Notes: generated by a model from the letters alone, not told the origin. A DNA stretch of 64,000 nt from Halomonas sp. YLGW01 (GCF_014840935.1 NZ_CP062005.1:1736001-1800000), one strand, 5' to 3'. Shown: positions 1 to 12,162, counted from the stretch's first letter. A program made the numbers and translations.

Positions 1-769
1 GGATCACGAGGGTCAACCAGCGGGCGAATACGTTCATCTGCGTGATCAGCGGTGTCGAGAGGGTCTCTAGCCTGGACAACATGCCGCTGATACGTCCGAT
101 CTCCGTCTCGCTCCCGGTGGCAACGACGAGCCCGCGCCCCATGCCGCTGGTCACGAGCGTGCCGCTATAGGCCATGCATGCCCTGTCGCCAAGGGGAGCG
201 GTGACCGCCACCGGCACCTTCCCTTTATCGACAGGCAGTGATTCCCCCGTGAGGATGGCTTCCTGCACCTGAAGGCCATTGACCTCCATCAGTCGCACAT
301 CGGCCGGCACCCGGTCTCCCGCCTCCAGCATGACCAGGTCGCCTGGCACCAGCGTCTCGCCCTCGATGATCACCCGAGCGCCATCCCGCACGACAGAGGC
401 CTTCAGTGCCAGCATGCCGCTGATGGCCTCCATGGCCCTTTCGGCCTTGCCTTCCTGGAAGAACCCGATCGCGGCATTGGCAATCACTACGACCAGGATC
501 ACCAGCGCATCGACCCAATGGCCCAGTGCCGCGGTGATGACGGCGGAGCCGATCAGGACATAGATGAGAATGTTGTGAAAATGGCGCAGAAATCGCACGA
601 AGGCGCTGCGTTTCTGCGCAGCCGGCAGGCGATTCGTCCCGAAGCGACCAAGACGTGTCTCGGCCTCTTGAGAAGACAGACCATGCGGGGTGGCATCCAG
701 GGCCTGCATGACGCTGTCGGAGGGCATGTCATGCCAGCTGGTGCCTGACCTTGCGCGTTCCTTGCTCAT
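1..769 (-). CDS. Cation-transporting P-type ATPase, N-terminal part (runs off the left edge)
   Basis: The minus strand from the ATG at 769 reads without a stop to the window edge, giving about 256 residues of a family that is usually near 900. The N-terminal cation-ATPase region (SDSVMQALDATPHGLSSQEAE) is followed by a first membrane pair (residues about 60-110) and the actuator domain with its catalytic TGES motif in EAILTGESLPVDKGK. The phosphorylation motif DKTGT lies outside the window. ATP-driven cation transport across the inner membrane is the family role. The sequence resembles Ca2+/PMA1-like bacterial pumps more than the CPx heavy-metal type, but the ion cannot be decided from this part. 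Confidence 0.85.
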   Translation of the reverse strand, partial: MSKERARSGTSWHDMPSDSVMQALDATPHGLSSQEAETRLGRFGTNRLPAAQKRSAFVRFLRHFHNILIYVLIGSAVITAALGHWVDALVILVVVIANAAIGFFQEGKAERAMEAISGMLALKASVVRDGARVIIEGETLVPGDLVMLEAGDRVPADVRLMEVNGLQVQEAILTGESLPVDKGKVPVAVTAPLGDRACMAYSGTLVTSGMGRGLVVATGSETEIGRISGMLSRLETLSTPLITQMNVFARWLTLVI

Positions 770-936
770 CGACCGTCCTCGAGCCGCCGACGCATGGCGC
801 CAGTGTCATCACTTTTCTCGCCGCGATGACCACAGCATAGTGAGTTCCCCGGCGCCTGCGGCATGACCTTGTCGGCTATTTGACCATTTGTGGGCGTCGA
901 CCTGGCCGCGGTTCAGAGAAGAGATAGGGCAATAAA

Positions 937-967
937 CGAAAAAGCCGCCTCCCAAGGGAAGCGGCTG
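937..967 (-). terminator. Rho-independent terminator after gcvT
   Basis: A 10-bp stem (944-953 with 956-965, one mismatch) is preceded on the plus strand by five A residues at 939-943, which become a T-run on the minus strand. It lies about 80 bp downstream of the gcvT stop and in the right orientation for it. Confidence 0.75.
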
Positions 968-1044
968 ATTCGTATTGCTACACGCAAGATAACGGTATAT
1001 CCAATAAAGGCCGTGCTCTAGTCGACCTCTACGGTACCGATCTC

Positions 1045-2157
1045 TCAGCCCCGGTAGTAACCCGGGGTCACAAACGGCGTCTTGGTAACGGTCATGGGCA
1101 GGCGCTTGCCGCGTACATCGGCAAAGACCTGCGTATCGATGGCCGCCTGATCGATGCTGACATAGCCCATGGCGACGGGCTTGCCGACCGTGGGACCAAA
1201 GCCGCCGGAGGTCACCACGCCGATCTTGCGATCCTCGGCATCATAGAGCTCAGCACCTTCACGGACCGGGGCCCGCCCTTCGGCGACCAGCCCTACCCGC
1301 TTGCGCTGGTGGTCCTTGGCCTCGACCTGATGCAGCACCATATCGGCGCCCGGGAAGCCCCCGGCGCGCTCGCCGCCACGACGACGCGGCTTGCTCACGG
1401 CCCAGATCAGCCCCCCTTCCACCGGCGTGGTGGTGGTGTCGATATCGTGGCCATAGAGACATAGCCCGGCCTCCAGGCGCAGCGAGTCGCGAGCGCCCAG
1501 GCCGATCGCCTCGACCTCGTCCTCGGCCAGCAGCCGGCGCGCCAATGCCTCGCTCTGCTCGGCCGGCACCGAGATCTCGAAGCCGTCCTCGCCGGTATAG
1601 CCCGCACGGCTGATCCACACCGGGATCCCGTCGATCTCGAAACGACCATGCTGCATGAAGACCATCTCGCAGGCTTCAGGGCACAGGCGCTGCATGACGC
1701 TGGCGGCCTTCGGCCCCTGCAGGGCCAGCAGCCCACGATCCAGCACCTCGACCTGGTGATCGCCACCGAGCCCGGTACGCAGATGCGCGATGTCCTGCTC
1801 CTTGCAGGCGGCATTGACCACTAGGTAGAGGTGATCCCCCGCATTCACCACCATGAGGTCATCGAGGATGCCGCCGCCGTTGTTGGTGAAAAGCGCATAG
1901 CGCTGCATGCCTGCCGGCAGGCCCAGGATGTCGGCCGGGACCAGCGTCTCCAGTGCCGTGGCGGGATCGCTGCCGGTCACCAGCACCTGCCCCATATGGG
2001 AGACATCGAAGAGGCCGCAGGCGGCACGCGTGTGTTCATGCTCCTTCTTCACGCCCAGCGGAAACTGCACCGGCATCGAGTAGCCCGCAAAGGGCACCAT
2101 CTTGCCGCCGAGCTCGACATGCAGGTCATGAAGCGGAGTCTTGTGTAGTTCGTTCAT
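1045..2157 (-). CDS. gcvT: Aminomethyltransferase, glycine cleavage system T protein
   Basis: 370 residues, the normal length for GcvT. The T protein takes the aminomethyl group from lipoyl-GcvH, releases ammonia and passes the one-carbon unit to tetrahydrofolate. The start (KTPLHDLHVELGGKMVPFAGYSMPVQF) is typical, and the folate-binding core (FDVSHMGQV, LSLQGPKA-like segment, GYTGEDGFEI) and C-terminal barrel (GFVSIDQ-like segment) are present. The gene lies on the minus strand just downstream of an AGCS-family amino acid symporter, 2 kb from gcvH-gcvP on the other strand, so the system is split into two transcription units. The start ATG has only a weak ribosome binding site. Confidence 0.95.
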   Translation of the reverse strand: MNELHKTPLHDLHVELGGKMVPFAGYSMPVQFPLGVKKEHEHTRAACGLFDVSHMGQVLVTGSDPATALETLVPADILGLPAGMQRYALFTNNGGGILDDLMVVNAGDHLYLVVNAACKEQDIAHLRTGLGGDHQVEVLDRGLLALQGPKAASVMQRLCPEACEMVFMQHGRFEIDGIPVWISRAGYTGEDGFEISVPAEQSEALARRLLAEDEVEAIGLGARDSLRLEAGLCLYGHDIDTTTTPVEGGLIWAVSKPRRRGGERAGGFPGADMVLHQVEAKDHQRKRVGLVAEGRAPVREGAELYDAEDRKIGVVTSGGFGPTVGKPVAMGYVSIDQAAIDTQVFADVRGKRLPMTVTKTPFVTPGYYRG

Positions 2158-2225
2158 CGGCTTGGTTCATCCCGTACATTGCTGATGGCAGGCGCCGCGA
2201 CCGCCAGGGCGGTCGCGGCCTTGCT

Positions 2226-3605
2226 TTACTTGTTGAGCTCTTCGCCGGGCAGGACCGGCTTGCCGTCGAAGTAGTCCTTGGTCAGCTTGAAGACCACCGG
2301 CGACAGCAGCGCGAGAGCGATGAGGTTGGGGAACGCCATCATGGCGTTGAAGACGCTGGCCATCAGCCACACGAAGTCCAGGGGCGCCACGGCACCGGCC
2401 ATGATCGCCACGATGTAGACGATGCGATACGGCTTGATGGCGCGCACACCGAACAGGAATTCGATGCACTTCTCGCCGTAGAAGGCCCAGCCCAGGATGG
2501 TGGTAAAGGCGAACACCGCAAGCGCAAAGGACACGATGTACTGTCCGACACCCGGCAGGGATTCATCGAAGGCCAGGGAGGTCAGTGCAGCACCGGTCTC
2601 GCCGCTGGTCCACTGGGTGGAGGTCAGGATGGCCAGCGCCGTGATCGAGCACACCACGATGGTGTCCAGGAAGGTCCCCAGCATGGCGATCAGGCCCTGA
2701 CGCACCGGGTTCTTGGTCTGCGCCGCAGCGTGGGCGATAGGTGCGCTACCCAGGCCAGCCTCGTTGGAGAAGACCCCGCGAGCCACCCCGAACTGGATGG
2801 CCTTGGCCACGGCGGCCCCGGCGAAACCACCTGCCGCCGAGATCGGCGAGAAGGCGTGACCGAAGATCAGGCCCAGTGCGCTGCCGATGGCATCGGCGTT
2901 GATGATCAGCACCAGAATGCCCGCAAGGACGTAGGCAATGGCCATGATCGGCACCAGCTTACCGGCCACCTTGGCGATGCGACGGATACCACCGAGGATG
3001 ACGGCGCCGGCCAGCACCATGATCACCACGCCGGTGACCCAGGCCGGAAGACCGATCGACTCTTTGAGGCCGGCGGCCACCGAGTTGGACTGCACGGTGT
3101 TGCCGATACCGAAGGCGGCCACGGCACCGAAGAAGGCGAAGGCGCCGCCCAGCCAGGCCCACTTCTTGCCCAGGCCATTGCGGATGTAATACATCGGGCC
3201 GCCAACGTGATCACCCGCCTCATCTACCTCGCGGTAGCGCACCGCCAGCACCGCTTCGGAGAACTTGGTGGCCATGCCGACCAGGGCCGTGATCCACATC
3301 CAGAAGACCGCGCCCGGTCCGCCGAGGAAGATCGCCGTGGCCACACCGGCGATATTACCGGTACCGATGGTGGCAGACAGCGAGGTCATCAGGGCGTTGA
3401 ACGGCGAGACTTCACCCTCACCCTCGTCTCCCTTACTGGTTTCCCGTCCTTTCCAGAGCAGTGAGAAGCCGGTCCCCAGGCGACGAATCGGCACCAGCTT
3501 GAGGCCCGCCTGCAGATACAGGCCTACCCCCAGCAGCAGGACCAGCATCAGCGGCCCCCACACCACGCCTTCGATTGCTGAAAAGAAACTTGTGATTGCT
3601 TCCAC
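2226..3605 (-). CDS. Sodium:alanine/glycine symporter, AGCS family
   Basis: An integral inner-membrane protein of about 459 residues with roughly 10-11 hydrophobic segments and AGCS signatures (SLSATIGTGNIAGVATAI near residue 80, FSNEAGLGSAPIAHAAA in the middle). It takes up alanine or glycine with sodium. Its place between gcvT and gcvH suggests glycine as a physiological substrate; that is inference. I chose the GTG at 3605 because GGGAG stands 7 nt before it and the resulting N-terminus (MEAITSFFSAIEGVVWGP) fits the family; an ATG at 3626 is in frame but has no ribosome binding site. Confidence 0.9.
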   Translation of the reverse strand: MEAITSFFSAIEGVVWGPLMLVLLLGVGLYLQAGLKLVPIRRLGTGFSLLWKGRETSKGDEGEGEVSPFNALMTSLSATIGTGNIAGVATAIFLGGPGAVFWMWITALVGMATKFSEAVLAVRYREVDEAGDHVGGPMYYIRNGLGKKWAWLGGAFAFFGAVAAFGIGNTVQSNSVAAGLKESIGLPAWVTGVVIMVLAGAVILGGIRRIAKVAGKLVPIMAIAYVLAGILVLIINADAIGSALGLIFGHAFSPISAAGGFAGAAVAKAIQFGVARGVFSNEAGLGSAPIAHAAAQTKNPVRQGLIAMLGTFLDTIVVCSITALAILTSTQWTSGETGAALTSLAFDESLPGVGQYIVSFALAVFAFTTILGWAFYGEKCIEFLFGVRAIKPYRIVYIVAIMAGAVAPLDFVWLMASVFNAMMAFPNLIALALLSPVVFKLTKDYFDGKPVLPGEELNK

Positions 3606-4199
3606 GGTTATTCTCCCGTCGTTCATTGTTGTTATGCACCGAGGTGCATTGCCTCAGGCCTCATGATGGGCCGTCCGCGTGATGACGTAACAGCCGATGT
3701 ACGAACCAGCATCACCATAGCGGAACCCCCCATCTTTGCTCCAGCCTCCCATGTGATTTTTTTGATAAACGCGCAAAAACCAGCACGAAGGTTTATCAAT
3801 TTGTCTTATTTGCCATGGAAAAAGCCAGTAATTTGCCTCCACACGCGACTAAGGCACCCTTTCTAGCACCAGGGGAAATTGTTTCCTATCAGAAACAACT
3901 TTACCTTATAGCGACCCGCCACACCGAGCAAGCCCACTTTCGTTGGACCGGCTTGCCAGGGCGGCTACGCTGGAGGCCTCGTCCGTCTTAGCGTAGCGTT
4001 ATATACCGCATCATGCCGATCCGTGCCATGCACAGCACGCTGTCGCTCCGGCGGAGATGAACCTCGCCGGAAATCGGCCTAAGATAAGACGAAAGCAGCA
4101 ACCGCTGTGGTGGGAATCGACGTCACCGGGACTCGCCAAACGTCGCGAAGGACGTTACGATTCTCTTCCAGGTAAACCTTTTTCTTATAGGAAATCGCG
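3606..4199. other. Divergent intergenic region between the AGCS symporter and gcvH
   Basis: About 590 bp holding the promoters of both transcription units. I see a 7-bp inverted repeat at 4047-4053/4065-4071 that may be an operator or leader hairpin. The conserved glycine-riboswitch core strings are not visible on either strand. AGGA stands 7 nt before the gcvH ATG. Two short overlapping open frames here (62 and 67 codons) lack convincing starts and are not called. Confidence 0.5.
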
Positions 4200-4595
4200 A
4201 TGAGCACTATCCCTGCCAACCTGCGCTACACCGAAAGCCACGAATGGATCCTGGACAACGGAGACGGCACCGTCACCATCGGCATTACCGACCATGCACA
4301 GGAAGCACTGGGCGATGTCGTCTTTGTCGATCTGCCGGAAACCGGCCGTGAGCTCGAATCCGGCGAAGAGTTCGGTGTCATCGAATCGGTCAAGGCCGCC
4401 TCCGATCTGTACGCACCGCTGGCGGGCGAAGTGCTGGAAGTCAACGAGTCGCTGGAAGATGCGCCGGAAACCGTCAACGAGGCGCCCTACGAGGGTGGCT
4501 GGATCGCCAAGCTCAAGCTCGCCGACGCAAGCGCACTGGACAAGCTGCTCGACGCCGACGCTTACACCAAGGTCGCCGAAGCCGACCAGGACTGA
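4200..4595 (+). CDS. gcvH: Glycine cleavage system H protein
   Basis: 131 residues, the usual size. GcvH carries the lipoyl group that shuttles the aminomethyl intermediate between GcvP, GcvT and dihydrolipoamide dehydrogenase. The lipoylated lysine is Lys65 in [15 protein letters not shown]; the upstream ESHEWI and [19 protein letters not shown] segments are typical. It is followed 107 bp later by gcvP on the same strand and probably shares its transcript. The ATG is preceded by AGGA at a good distance. Confidence 0.97.
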   Translation: MSTIPANLRYTESHEWILDNGDGTVTIGITDHAQEALGDVVFVDLPETGRELESGEEFGVIESVKAASDLYAPLAGEVLEVNESLEDAPETVNEAPYEGGWIAKLKLADASALDKLLDADAYTKVAEADQD

Positions 4596-4702
4596 GTCCA
4601 TCCCCGGCGCGGGTGCCCTCTCGCCCGCGCCATCAATCGCAACGGCCCGCTCGCTCTCCGGCCCGCTTGGCCACTTCGCTCGATCAACCGCACAGGTGTT
4701 TC

Positions 4703-7597
<2,895 letters not shown>

Positions 7598-7618
7598 TTC
7601 AGGTCTCAGAAGGACAAA

Positions 7619-7646
7619 GGCCCCGGCAATCCAGATTGCCGGGGCC
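7619..7646 (+). terminator. Terminator hairpin after gcvP
   Basis: A perfect 12-bp stem (7619-7630 with 7635-7646) with a 4-nt loop lies 21 bp after the gcvP stop. The T-rich tail is short (TATTCAT), so termination efficiency is uncertain. It may also serve the converging LysR gene. Confidence 0.65.
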
Positions 7647-7720
7647 TATTCATAAATGGGGAAAAAACGCGTCAGACCGTCGACCCCGCCGACTGGCCCA
7701 GGTGGGCCACGCCCATGGCC

Positions 7721-8644
7721 TCAGCTGTGACTGTCGAAATGCGGCTCCTCGGGGAAGCCGTAGAGCGTATGTCGCCGCTGTTCCAGGAACTCATCCAGCA
7801 GGCGGGTATAGCGACGCGGCGTCTCGACGCCCGACGGTGTCACCAGGTGGAAGGATTCGTACACCGGCTGAGGCAACGACAGCTCCTTGACCTGACGCTG
7901 CCAGGGCGACGTCTCGAGCACCGGACGCGACACCACGCTGAATCCCAGACCACGCGCCACGGCATCCATGACCATCGAGACCTCGTTGGTGTACCCCTGA
8001 CGCGGAAAGCGACTCATGGAACGGAACTCGCCGGGAAAGTTGGCTCGCAGGAGCTGGGTAGCGTGATGCACCCCATCGGCGTAGTTCATGAACCCCAATG
8101 CTGCGAGATCGGTCAGGGTCGTGCCCGTGAAGTCGGCGGGCACCACCAGGCATAACGGCTCCTGATGCCATGGCGCGTAATGCAGCTCGGTATGACGGCC
8201 GGCTTCCGTGACGATCCCCACATCATGGCGCCCAGCGATCATTTCCTGGGTGATGGCCGTATTGACGTTGAAGCTGTAACTCACCGTCAGGCCCGGATGC
8301 ATCTGCTGGTAACCGAGAATAAAGGGGTAGAGCATCATGCCGATGCTGGCCGGAGAGGCAATACGACAATCACCGGAGTCCAGCGATTCATTATCCAGGG
8401 AGTGGCGGAAGTGCTCGTGTTCGGCGAACAGCTTGAGCGCATAATCATAGGCCCGACGCCCGCTTTCCGTCAGCGTAAACCGACGCCCCTGACGGATCAG
8501 GAGTGACTTCTGCAGATACTGTTCCAGCTTGCGAATATGCTGGCTCACCCCGGGCTGAGTCATCTCCAGCCGACGAGCGGTCTGCGTGAAGCTGCCGGTT
8601 TCGACGAGGGTAATGAAGGTGCGGAAATACTGGGCATTGAACAT
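7721..8644 (-). CDS. LysR-family transcriptional regulator
   Basis: 307 residues from the ATG at 8644 (MFNAQYFRTFITLVETGSF). The N-terminal winged helix-turn-helix (TARRLEMTQPGVSQHIRKLE, residues about 20-40) is followed by a LysR substrate-binding domain (residues about 90-290). An upstream in-frame ATG at 8695 would add 17 residues without family support. It faces away from the YfcL-ppnN pair. The co-inducer and targets cannot be read from sequence; LysR proteins often act on themselves or on a divergent neighbour, here the YfcL-family gene. Confidence 0.88.
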   Translation of the reverse strand: MFNAQYFRTFITLVETGSFTQTARRLEMTQPGVSQHIRKLEQYLQKSLLIRQGRRFTLTESGRRAYDYALKLFAEHEHFRHSLDNESLDSGDCRIASPASIGMMLYPFILGYQQMHPGLTVSYSFNVNTAITQEMIAGRHDVGIVTEAGRHTELHYAPWHQEPLCLVVPADFTGTTLTDLAALGFMNYADGVHHATQLLRANFPGEFRSMSRFPRQGYTNEVSMVMDAVARGLGFSVVSRPVLETSPWQRQVKELSLPQPVYESFHLVTPSGVETPRRYTRLLDEFLEQRRHTLYGFPEEPHFDSHS

Positions 8645-8785
8645 GAAGCAGCGACGCACTCGATACGGGTAAGAGGGCAAATCTTGGCATCCCATGATAC
8701 CAGATCGACGGCCACCCCGCAGCGCTGCGGGTGGCCGGGTGACGTGTTAGCATCGTCAGGCAAAGCCAACGGAGATTTCAGCCCC

Positions 8786-9076
8786 ATGTCAGACCCTCTC
8801 GCCCGGCGTGCCGACGCCATTCACGACGCCTTGCTGGCCATGGAGCGCCAGGCCAGTGACGAACAGCTGTTTCCGCTGGGCTACCTGATTCCACAGATTC
8901 CCTTGGTCATGGAAATGGTGGAATATGATCCTGAGGAGGTGCTGGCCGAGGACTTCGATGCCATTTTCCACGAGTGGCTGGAAGGCACCTTTGGCCAGGA
9001 TGCCATGAGCGCACAAGACCAGGATGAGATTCGCCGCCTGCTGGCACAGGCCTGTGCCCAGGCCGACGCGGCATAA
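8786..9076 (+). CDS. YfcL-family protein
   Basis: A 96-residue acidic, helical protein without membrane segments or signal. The pattern ASDEQLFPLGYLIPQIPL followed by a long acidic helix matches the YfcL family of gammaproteobacteria, whose function is unknown. GGAG stands upstream of the ATG. It ends 14 bp before ppnN and is probably cotranscribed with it. Confidence 0.7.
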   Translation: MSDPLARRADAIHDALLAMERQASDEQLFPLGYLIPQIPLVMEMVEYDPEEVLAEDFDAIFHEWLEGTFGQDAMSAQDQDEIRRLLAQACAQADAA

Positions 9077-9090
9077 CAAGGAACCCGCCC

Positions 9091-10455
9091 ATGCCCCAGA
9101 CCATTTCCACGACGCTGTCTCCCGAAGGCAGCCTCGAGGTGCTATCCCAGCACGAGGTCAATCGACTGCGCGACACCTCGGCGTCAGGCTTGCACGACCT
9201 GCTGCGTCGCTGCGCGCTGGCCGTACTCAACAGTGACAAGATGACCGATGATGGACTCGCGGTGATGGAGACCTACCGTGATTTCGACATCCAGGTGCTA
9301 CAGGAAGATCGCGGCCTACGCCTCAAGATCAGCAATGCCCCCATCGAAGCCTTCGTCGACGGCAAGATGATCCGCGGCATCCGCGAACTCCTGTCGTCGG
9401 TGGTGCGCGACGTCGTCTACGTCTACAACGAGATCCAGACGCATCCGCGCTTCGACCTGAGCACCGGTGAAGGCACGACCAATGCGGTCTTCCATATCCT
9501 GCGCAAGGCAGGCGCCCTGAAACCCTCTCAGGACCCAAGCCTGGTGGTGTGCTGGGGCGGCCACTCGATCTCCCGCGAGGAATACGATTACACCAAGCGG
9601 GTCGGCTATCACCTGGGACTGCGCGAACTGGACATCTGCACGGGTTGCGGTCCCGGTGCCATGAAAGGCCCCATGAAGGGGGCGAACGTAGCGCATGTGA
9701 AGCAGCGCCGTTCTCACGGGCGTTACCTGGGCATCTCGGAACCGGGCATCATTGCCGCCGAATCACCGAACCCCATCGTCAATGAACTGGTCATCATGCC
9801 GGACATCGAGAAGCGCCTCGAGGCCTTCATCCGGGTCGGTCATGGCATCGTGGTCTTCCCGGGCGGCGTCGGCACCGCGGAAGAGATCCTGTACCTGCTG
9901 GGCATCCTGTTGCACCCGGAGAATCGGGATATCCCCTTCCCAGTCATCTTCACCGGACCGGCCAGCAGTGCCGACTACTTCAAGCGGATCGACGAATTCT
10001 TGACCTATACCCTCGGTGAGGCGGCTCGCGAGCGCTACCGCATCATCATCGATGATCCGACCAGTGTGGCCAAGGCCATGCGCCTGGGCATCGACGAGGT
10101 CGCCGAGTTCCGACGCACGCATCAGGATGCCTTCTACTACAACTGGCGGCTCAACATCGATCGTAACTTCCAGGAGCCGTTCGAGCCTGATCATGAAGCG
10201 ATGGCCGGCCTGGCGCTGCACCGCGACCAGCCCACTCATGAGCTCGCCGCCAACCTGCGCCGCGCCTTCTCGGGCATCGTCGCCGGTAACGTCAAGGAAC
10301 CCGGCATTCGTGCCATCGAAGCCCACGGTCCCTTCCGCCTGCATGCCGAACCCGATCTCATGGCACGCCTTGACGAGCTGCTGACCTCCTTCGTCGAGCA
10401 GGGACGCATGAAGCTGCCCGGCAGCAATTACGAACCCTGCTACACCCTCGGCTGA
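9091..10455 (+). CDS. ppnN: Pyrimidine/purine nucleotide 5'-monophosphate nucleosidase (PpnN/YgdH)
   Basis: 454 residues, the same length as E. coli YgdH/PpnN. The enzyme hydrolyses nucleoside monophosphates to free base and ribose 5-phosphate and in E. coli is regulated by (p)ppGpp. The Rossmann-like LOG core is clear: VVCWGGHSIS, CTGCGPGAMKGPMKGA, NELVIMPDIEKRLEAF and FPGGVGTAEEILYLLG; the N- and C-terminal flanking domains of YgdH are present (SGIVAGNVKEPGIRAI near the end). AAGGAA precedes the ATG. It follows the YfcL-family gene closely and ends before a bidirectional terminator. Confidence 0.95.
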   Translation: MPQTISTTLSPEGSLEVLSQHEVNRLRDTSASGLHDLLRRCALAVLNSDKMTDDGLAVMETYRDFDIQVLQEDRGLRLKISNAPIEAFVDGKMIRGIRELLSSVVRDVVYVYNEIQTHPRFDLSTGEGTTNAVFHILRKAGALKPSQDPSLVVCWGGHSISREEYDYTKRVGYHLGLRELDICTGCGPGAMKGPMKGANVAHVKQRRSHGRYLGISEPGIIAAESPNPIVNELVIMPDIEKRLEAFIRVGHGIVVFPGGVGTAEEILYLLGILLHPENRDIPFPVIFTGPASSADYFKRIDEFLTYTLGEAARERYRIIIDDPTSVAKAMRLGIDEVAEFRRTHQDAFYYNWRLNIDRNFQEPFEPDHEAMAGLALHRDQPTHELAANLRRAFSGIVAGNVKEPGIRAIEAHGPFRLHAEPDLMARLDELLTSFVEQGRMKLPGSNYEPCYTLG

Positions 10456-10492
10456 AGATGAGATCGTTCAGATAAGCGACCGCACACCCATG

Positions 10493-10522
10493 AAAAAGGG
10501 GCTCGATATCCGAGCCCCTTTT
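10493..10522. terminator. Bidirectional terminator between ppnN and the minus-strand membrane gene
   Basis: An 8-bp GC stem (10498-10505 with 10511-10518), flanked by A-run 10493-10497 and T-run 10519-10522, sits between two converging genes and can work for both strands. Confidence 0.85.
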
Positions 10523-10543
10523 CGTTTGATCTGTTAACCGCTT

Positions 10544-10915
10544 TCAATCCCTTGCTTGACGGCGCCATGGCAGGCCAACCACGTGCAGCAGCAGCCCCAA
10601 CGCCGCGCCATGTGCAAGCAACAGGACGCCATCGAGACCACCCAGGCTGAGCCCCTGCCAGATGGCCATCAGACACCCTCCTCCCAGCAGGCAGACCACC
10701 AGCCGCTTCAGCAGCACTGGCAGCTGTCGGCGTGCTCCGCGCTCCATCAGCCGCCAGTGCAGGCCACCGACCACGATGACCACCACTGCGGCCATCATCA
10801 GCAAGGTCAGGCGAGTCTCATGGCCCTCGAGCAGGTAGCGAGGCACACTAGCCAGCATCACCAGCACCAGCCCCGTCAGCACACTGAGTCTCTCGGGCGT
10901 TGCCGAGGCCGTCAT
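10544..10915 (-). CDS. Small integral membrane protein of unknown function
   Basis: 123 residues from the ATG at 10915, with four hydrophobic stretches (about 10-28, 38-55, 75-92, 96-114) and basic ends. The start overlaps the stop of the flavodoxin gene by one base (TGATG), so translational coupling is likely; an in-frame ATG at 10948 lies inside the flavodoxin gene and is less likely. I do not recognise the family. Confidence 0.65.
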   Translation of the reverse strand: MTASATPERLSVLTGLVLVMLASVPRYLLEGHETRLTLLMMAAVVVIVVGGLHWRLMERGARRQLPVLLKRLVVCLLGGGCLMAIWQGLSLGGLDGVLLLAHGAALGLLLHVVGLPWRRQARD

Positions 10916-11379
10916 CAGGACACCGCCAGCTGCTGGGATTCGATCCACTCCTCGGCCCAGGGCAGTGCCGCATCATCGGCCATGAAGGTTTCCATGGCAT
11001 CCACCTCGAGACGCTCGCCCAGGCGTTGTGCCCCATATTCGGCAAGCAGCGCATCCAACGCTCGCCCGGCGCCACAGAAACTATCGACGTAAGAGCTATC
11101 GCCCAAAGCGATCAGGCCATAGTTCAAGGACGACAGGTCGGCGCCCTGATCCTGCAGTGCTCGGGCAAAGGCAACGAAGTTGCCGGGGTAGTCCCCGGAG
11201 CCCGTGGTCGAGACACAGAACAGCGCCAGATCGGTAGGTGAGCCGGTCAGATCCTCGAGGCTCGGTTGGTCAAAGATCGCGACCTCGTAACCGGCCTGTT
11301 CGAACAGCGGCTTGACTTGCTCGGCGACGTCGAGGGCGCCGCCATACATGGTGCCAACGAAAATCTTCAGCATGGACAT
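10915..11379 (-). CDS. Flavodoxin, YqcA-like
   Basis: 154 residues with a short-chain flavodoxin fold. The FMN phosphate loop is GTMYGGALDVAE (about residues 9-20), followed by CVSTTGSGDYPGNF and GLIALGDSSYVDSFCGAGRALDALLAE, which resemble E. coli YqcA more than MioC or FldA. It should bind FMN and act as a cytosolic electron carrier; the partner is unknown. It is coupled to the downstream membrane gene by a one-base overlap. Confidence 0.85.
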   Translation of the reverse strand: MSMLKIFVGTMYGGALDVAEQVKPLFEQAGYEVAIFDQPSLEDLTGSPTDLALFCVSTTGSGDYPGNFVAFARALQDQGADLSSLNYGLIALGDSSYVDSFCGAGRALDALLAEYGAQRLGERLEVDAMETFMADDAALPWAEEWIESQQLAVS

Positions 11380-11523
11380 GAATCTGCTTTGCTTGAGAAA
11401 TTTACTCGGATATTACCATAATCCTTGCGTCAGCCGAATCCCAGCCACTCGCCATGGTCCGGCCAAGTGTCGATTCCCTGTCAAGGCGTTATACTCGCGC
11501 GTTTACGCACTCTAGGAGACAAG

Positions 11524-11730
11524 ATGCAGCAGACCTTCGAGGCGTGGATCACTCCCCTCATGATCGGCAGCCTGATCCTCTTCATGTGCTTCATCATCTG
11601 GGATCTGGCCCGCAAGTCCAAGGCCGGCAAGTTCGGCACCATCATGCTGTTCATCGTGCTCGGGGCCGGCATGCTCGGCTATGTGATCAAGGTCGTGATC
11701 ACCTATGCGATGGAAAACGGAGCCGTCTAG
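11524..11730 (+). CDS. DUF2788 family small membrane protein
   Basis: 68 residues with two transmembrane helices (about 11-27 and 37-58) separated by a conserved basic linker (WDLARKSKAGKFGT). Size and pattern match DUF2788. The ATG at 11524 is preceded by AGGAG; the in-frame upstream extension to 11425 has no family match. Function is unknown. Confidence 0.8.
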   Translation: MQQTFEAWITPLMIGSLILFMCFIIWDLARKSKAGKFGTIMLFIVLGAGMLGYVIKVVITYAMENGAV

Positions 11731-11798
11731 AGCATTTGGGGGCATCACTGCTGTCGCGGGCCACAACAGGACACGACTTGCCTGGTGGCAAGACCAAG

Positions 11799-11831
11799 AA
11801 AAGGCGCCACCCCAAGGGATGGCGCCTTTTT
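11799..11831. terminator. Bidirectional terminator between the DUF2788 gene and ihfA
   Basis: A stem of about 15 bp with one mismatch, flanked by A and T runs, lies between two converging genes and fits termination in both directions. Confidence 0.85.
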
Positions 11832-11856
11832 CATTGTTACATCGTCGGCTTGCCGC

Positions 11857-12162
11857 TCAATAGGTCAAGGGACCCTTGAAGTCCTCGACCTGTGCCTTGA
11901 GCTTCTGGCCGGGCCGGAAGGTCACCACACGACGAGCGGAGATCGGAATCTCTTCGCCGGTCTTGGGATTCCTGCCCGGTCGCTCGCGTTTGTCCCGGAG
12001 ATCAAAGTTGCCAAACCCGGACAGCTTGACCTGCTCGTTCTCCCGCAAGCAACTGCGGATTTCCTCGAAGAAGGCCTCCACCATTGACTTGGCCTCGCGC
12101 TTGGATAAACCGAGCTCGGTGTGCAAGTGTTCGGCCAGCTCCGCCTTGGTCAACGCACCCAT
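11857..12162 (-). CDS. ihfA: Integration host factor alpha subunit
   Basis: 101 residues from the second ATG at 12162; the ATG at 12168 lies almost on top of the GAGGGA ribosome binding site. IHF is a heterodimeric DNA-bending protein of the HU family. The sequence keeps the family core ([32 protein letters not shown]) and the beta-arm [20 protein letters not shown]. It lies 64 bp downstream of pheT and closes the thrS-infC-rpmI-rplT-pheS-pheT-ihfA series, the same order as in E. coli. Confidence 0.97.
   Translation of the reverse strand: MGALTKAELAEHLHTELGLSKREAKSMVEAFFEEIRSCLRENEQVKLSGFGNFDLRDKRERPGRNPKTGEEIPISARRVVTFRPGQKLKAQVEDFKGPLTY

Noticed and set aside
1953-3464. 503-codon open frame antisense to gcvT and the symporter
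   Set aside because: His/Arg/Gly-rich shadow frame spanning two real genes.
3654-3866. Two overlapping small genes between the symporter and gcvH
   Set aside because: Opposite-strand frames of 62 and 67 codons with no ribosome binding site or family pattern.
3606-4199. Glycine riboswitch upstream of gcvH or the symporter
   Set aside because: Expected for such genes, but the conserved core strings and paired domains are not visible on either strand by eye.
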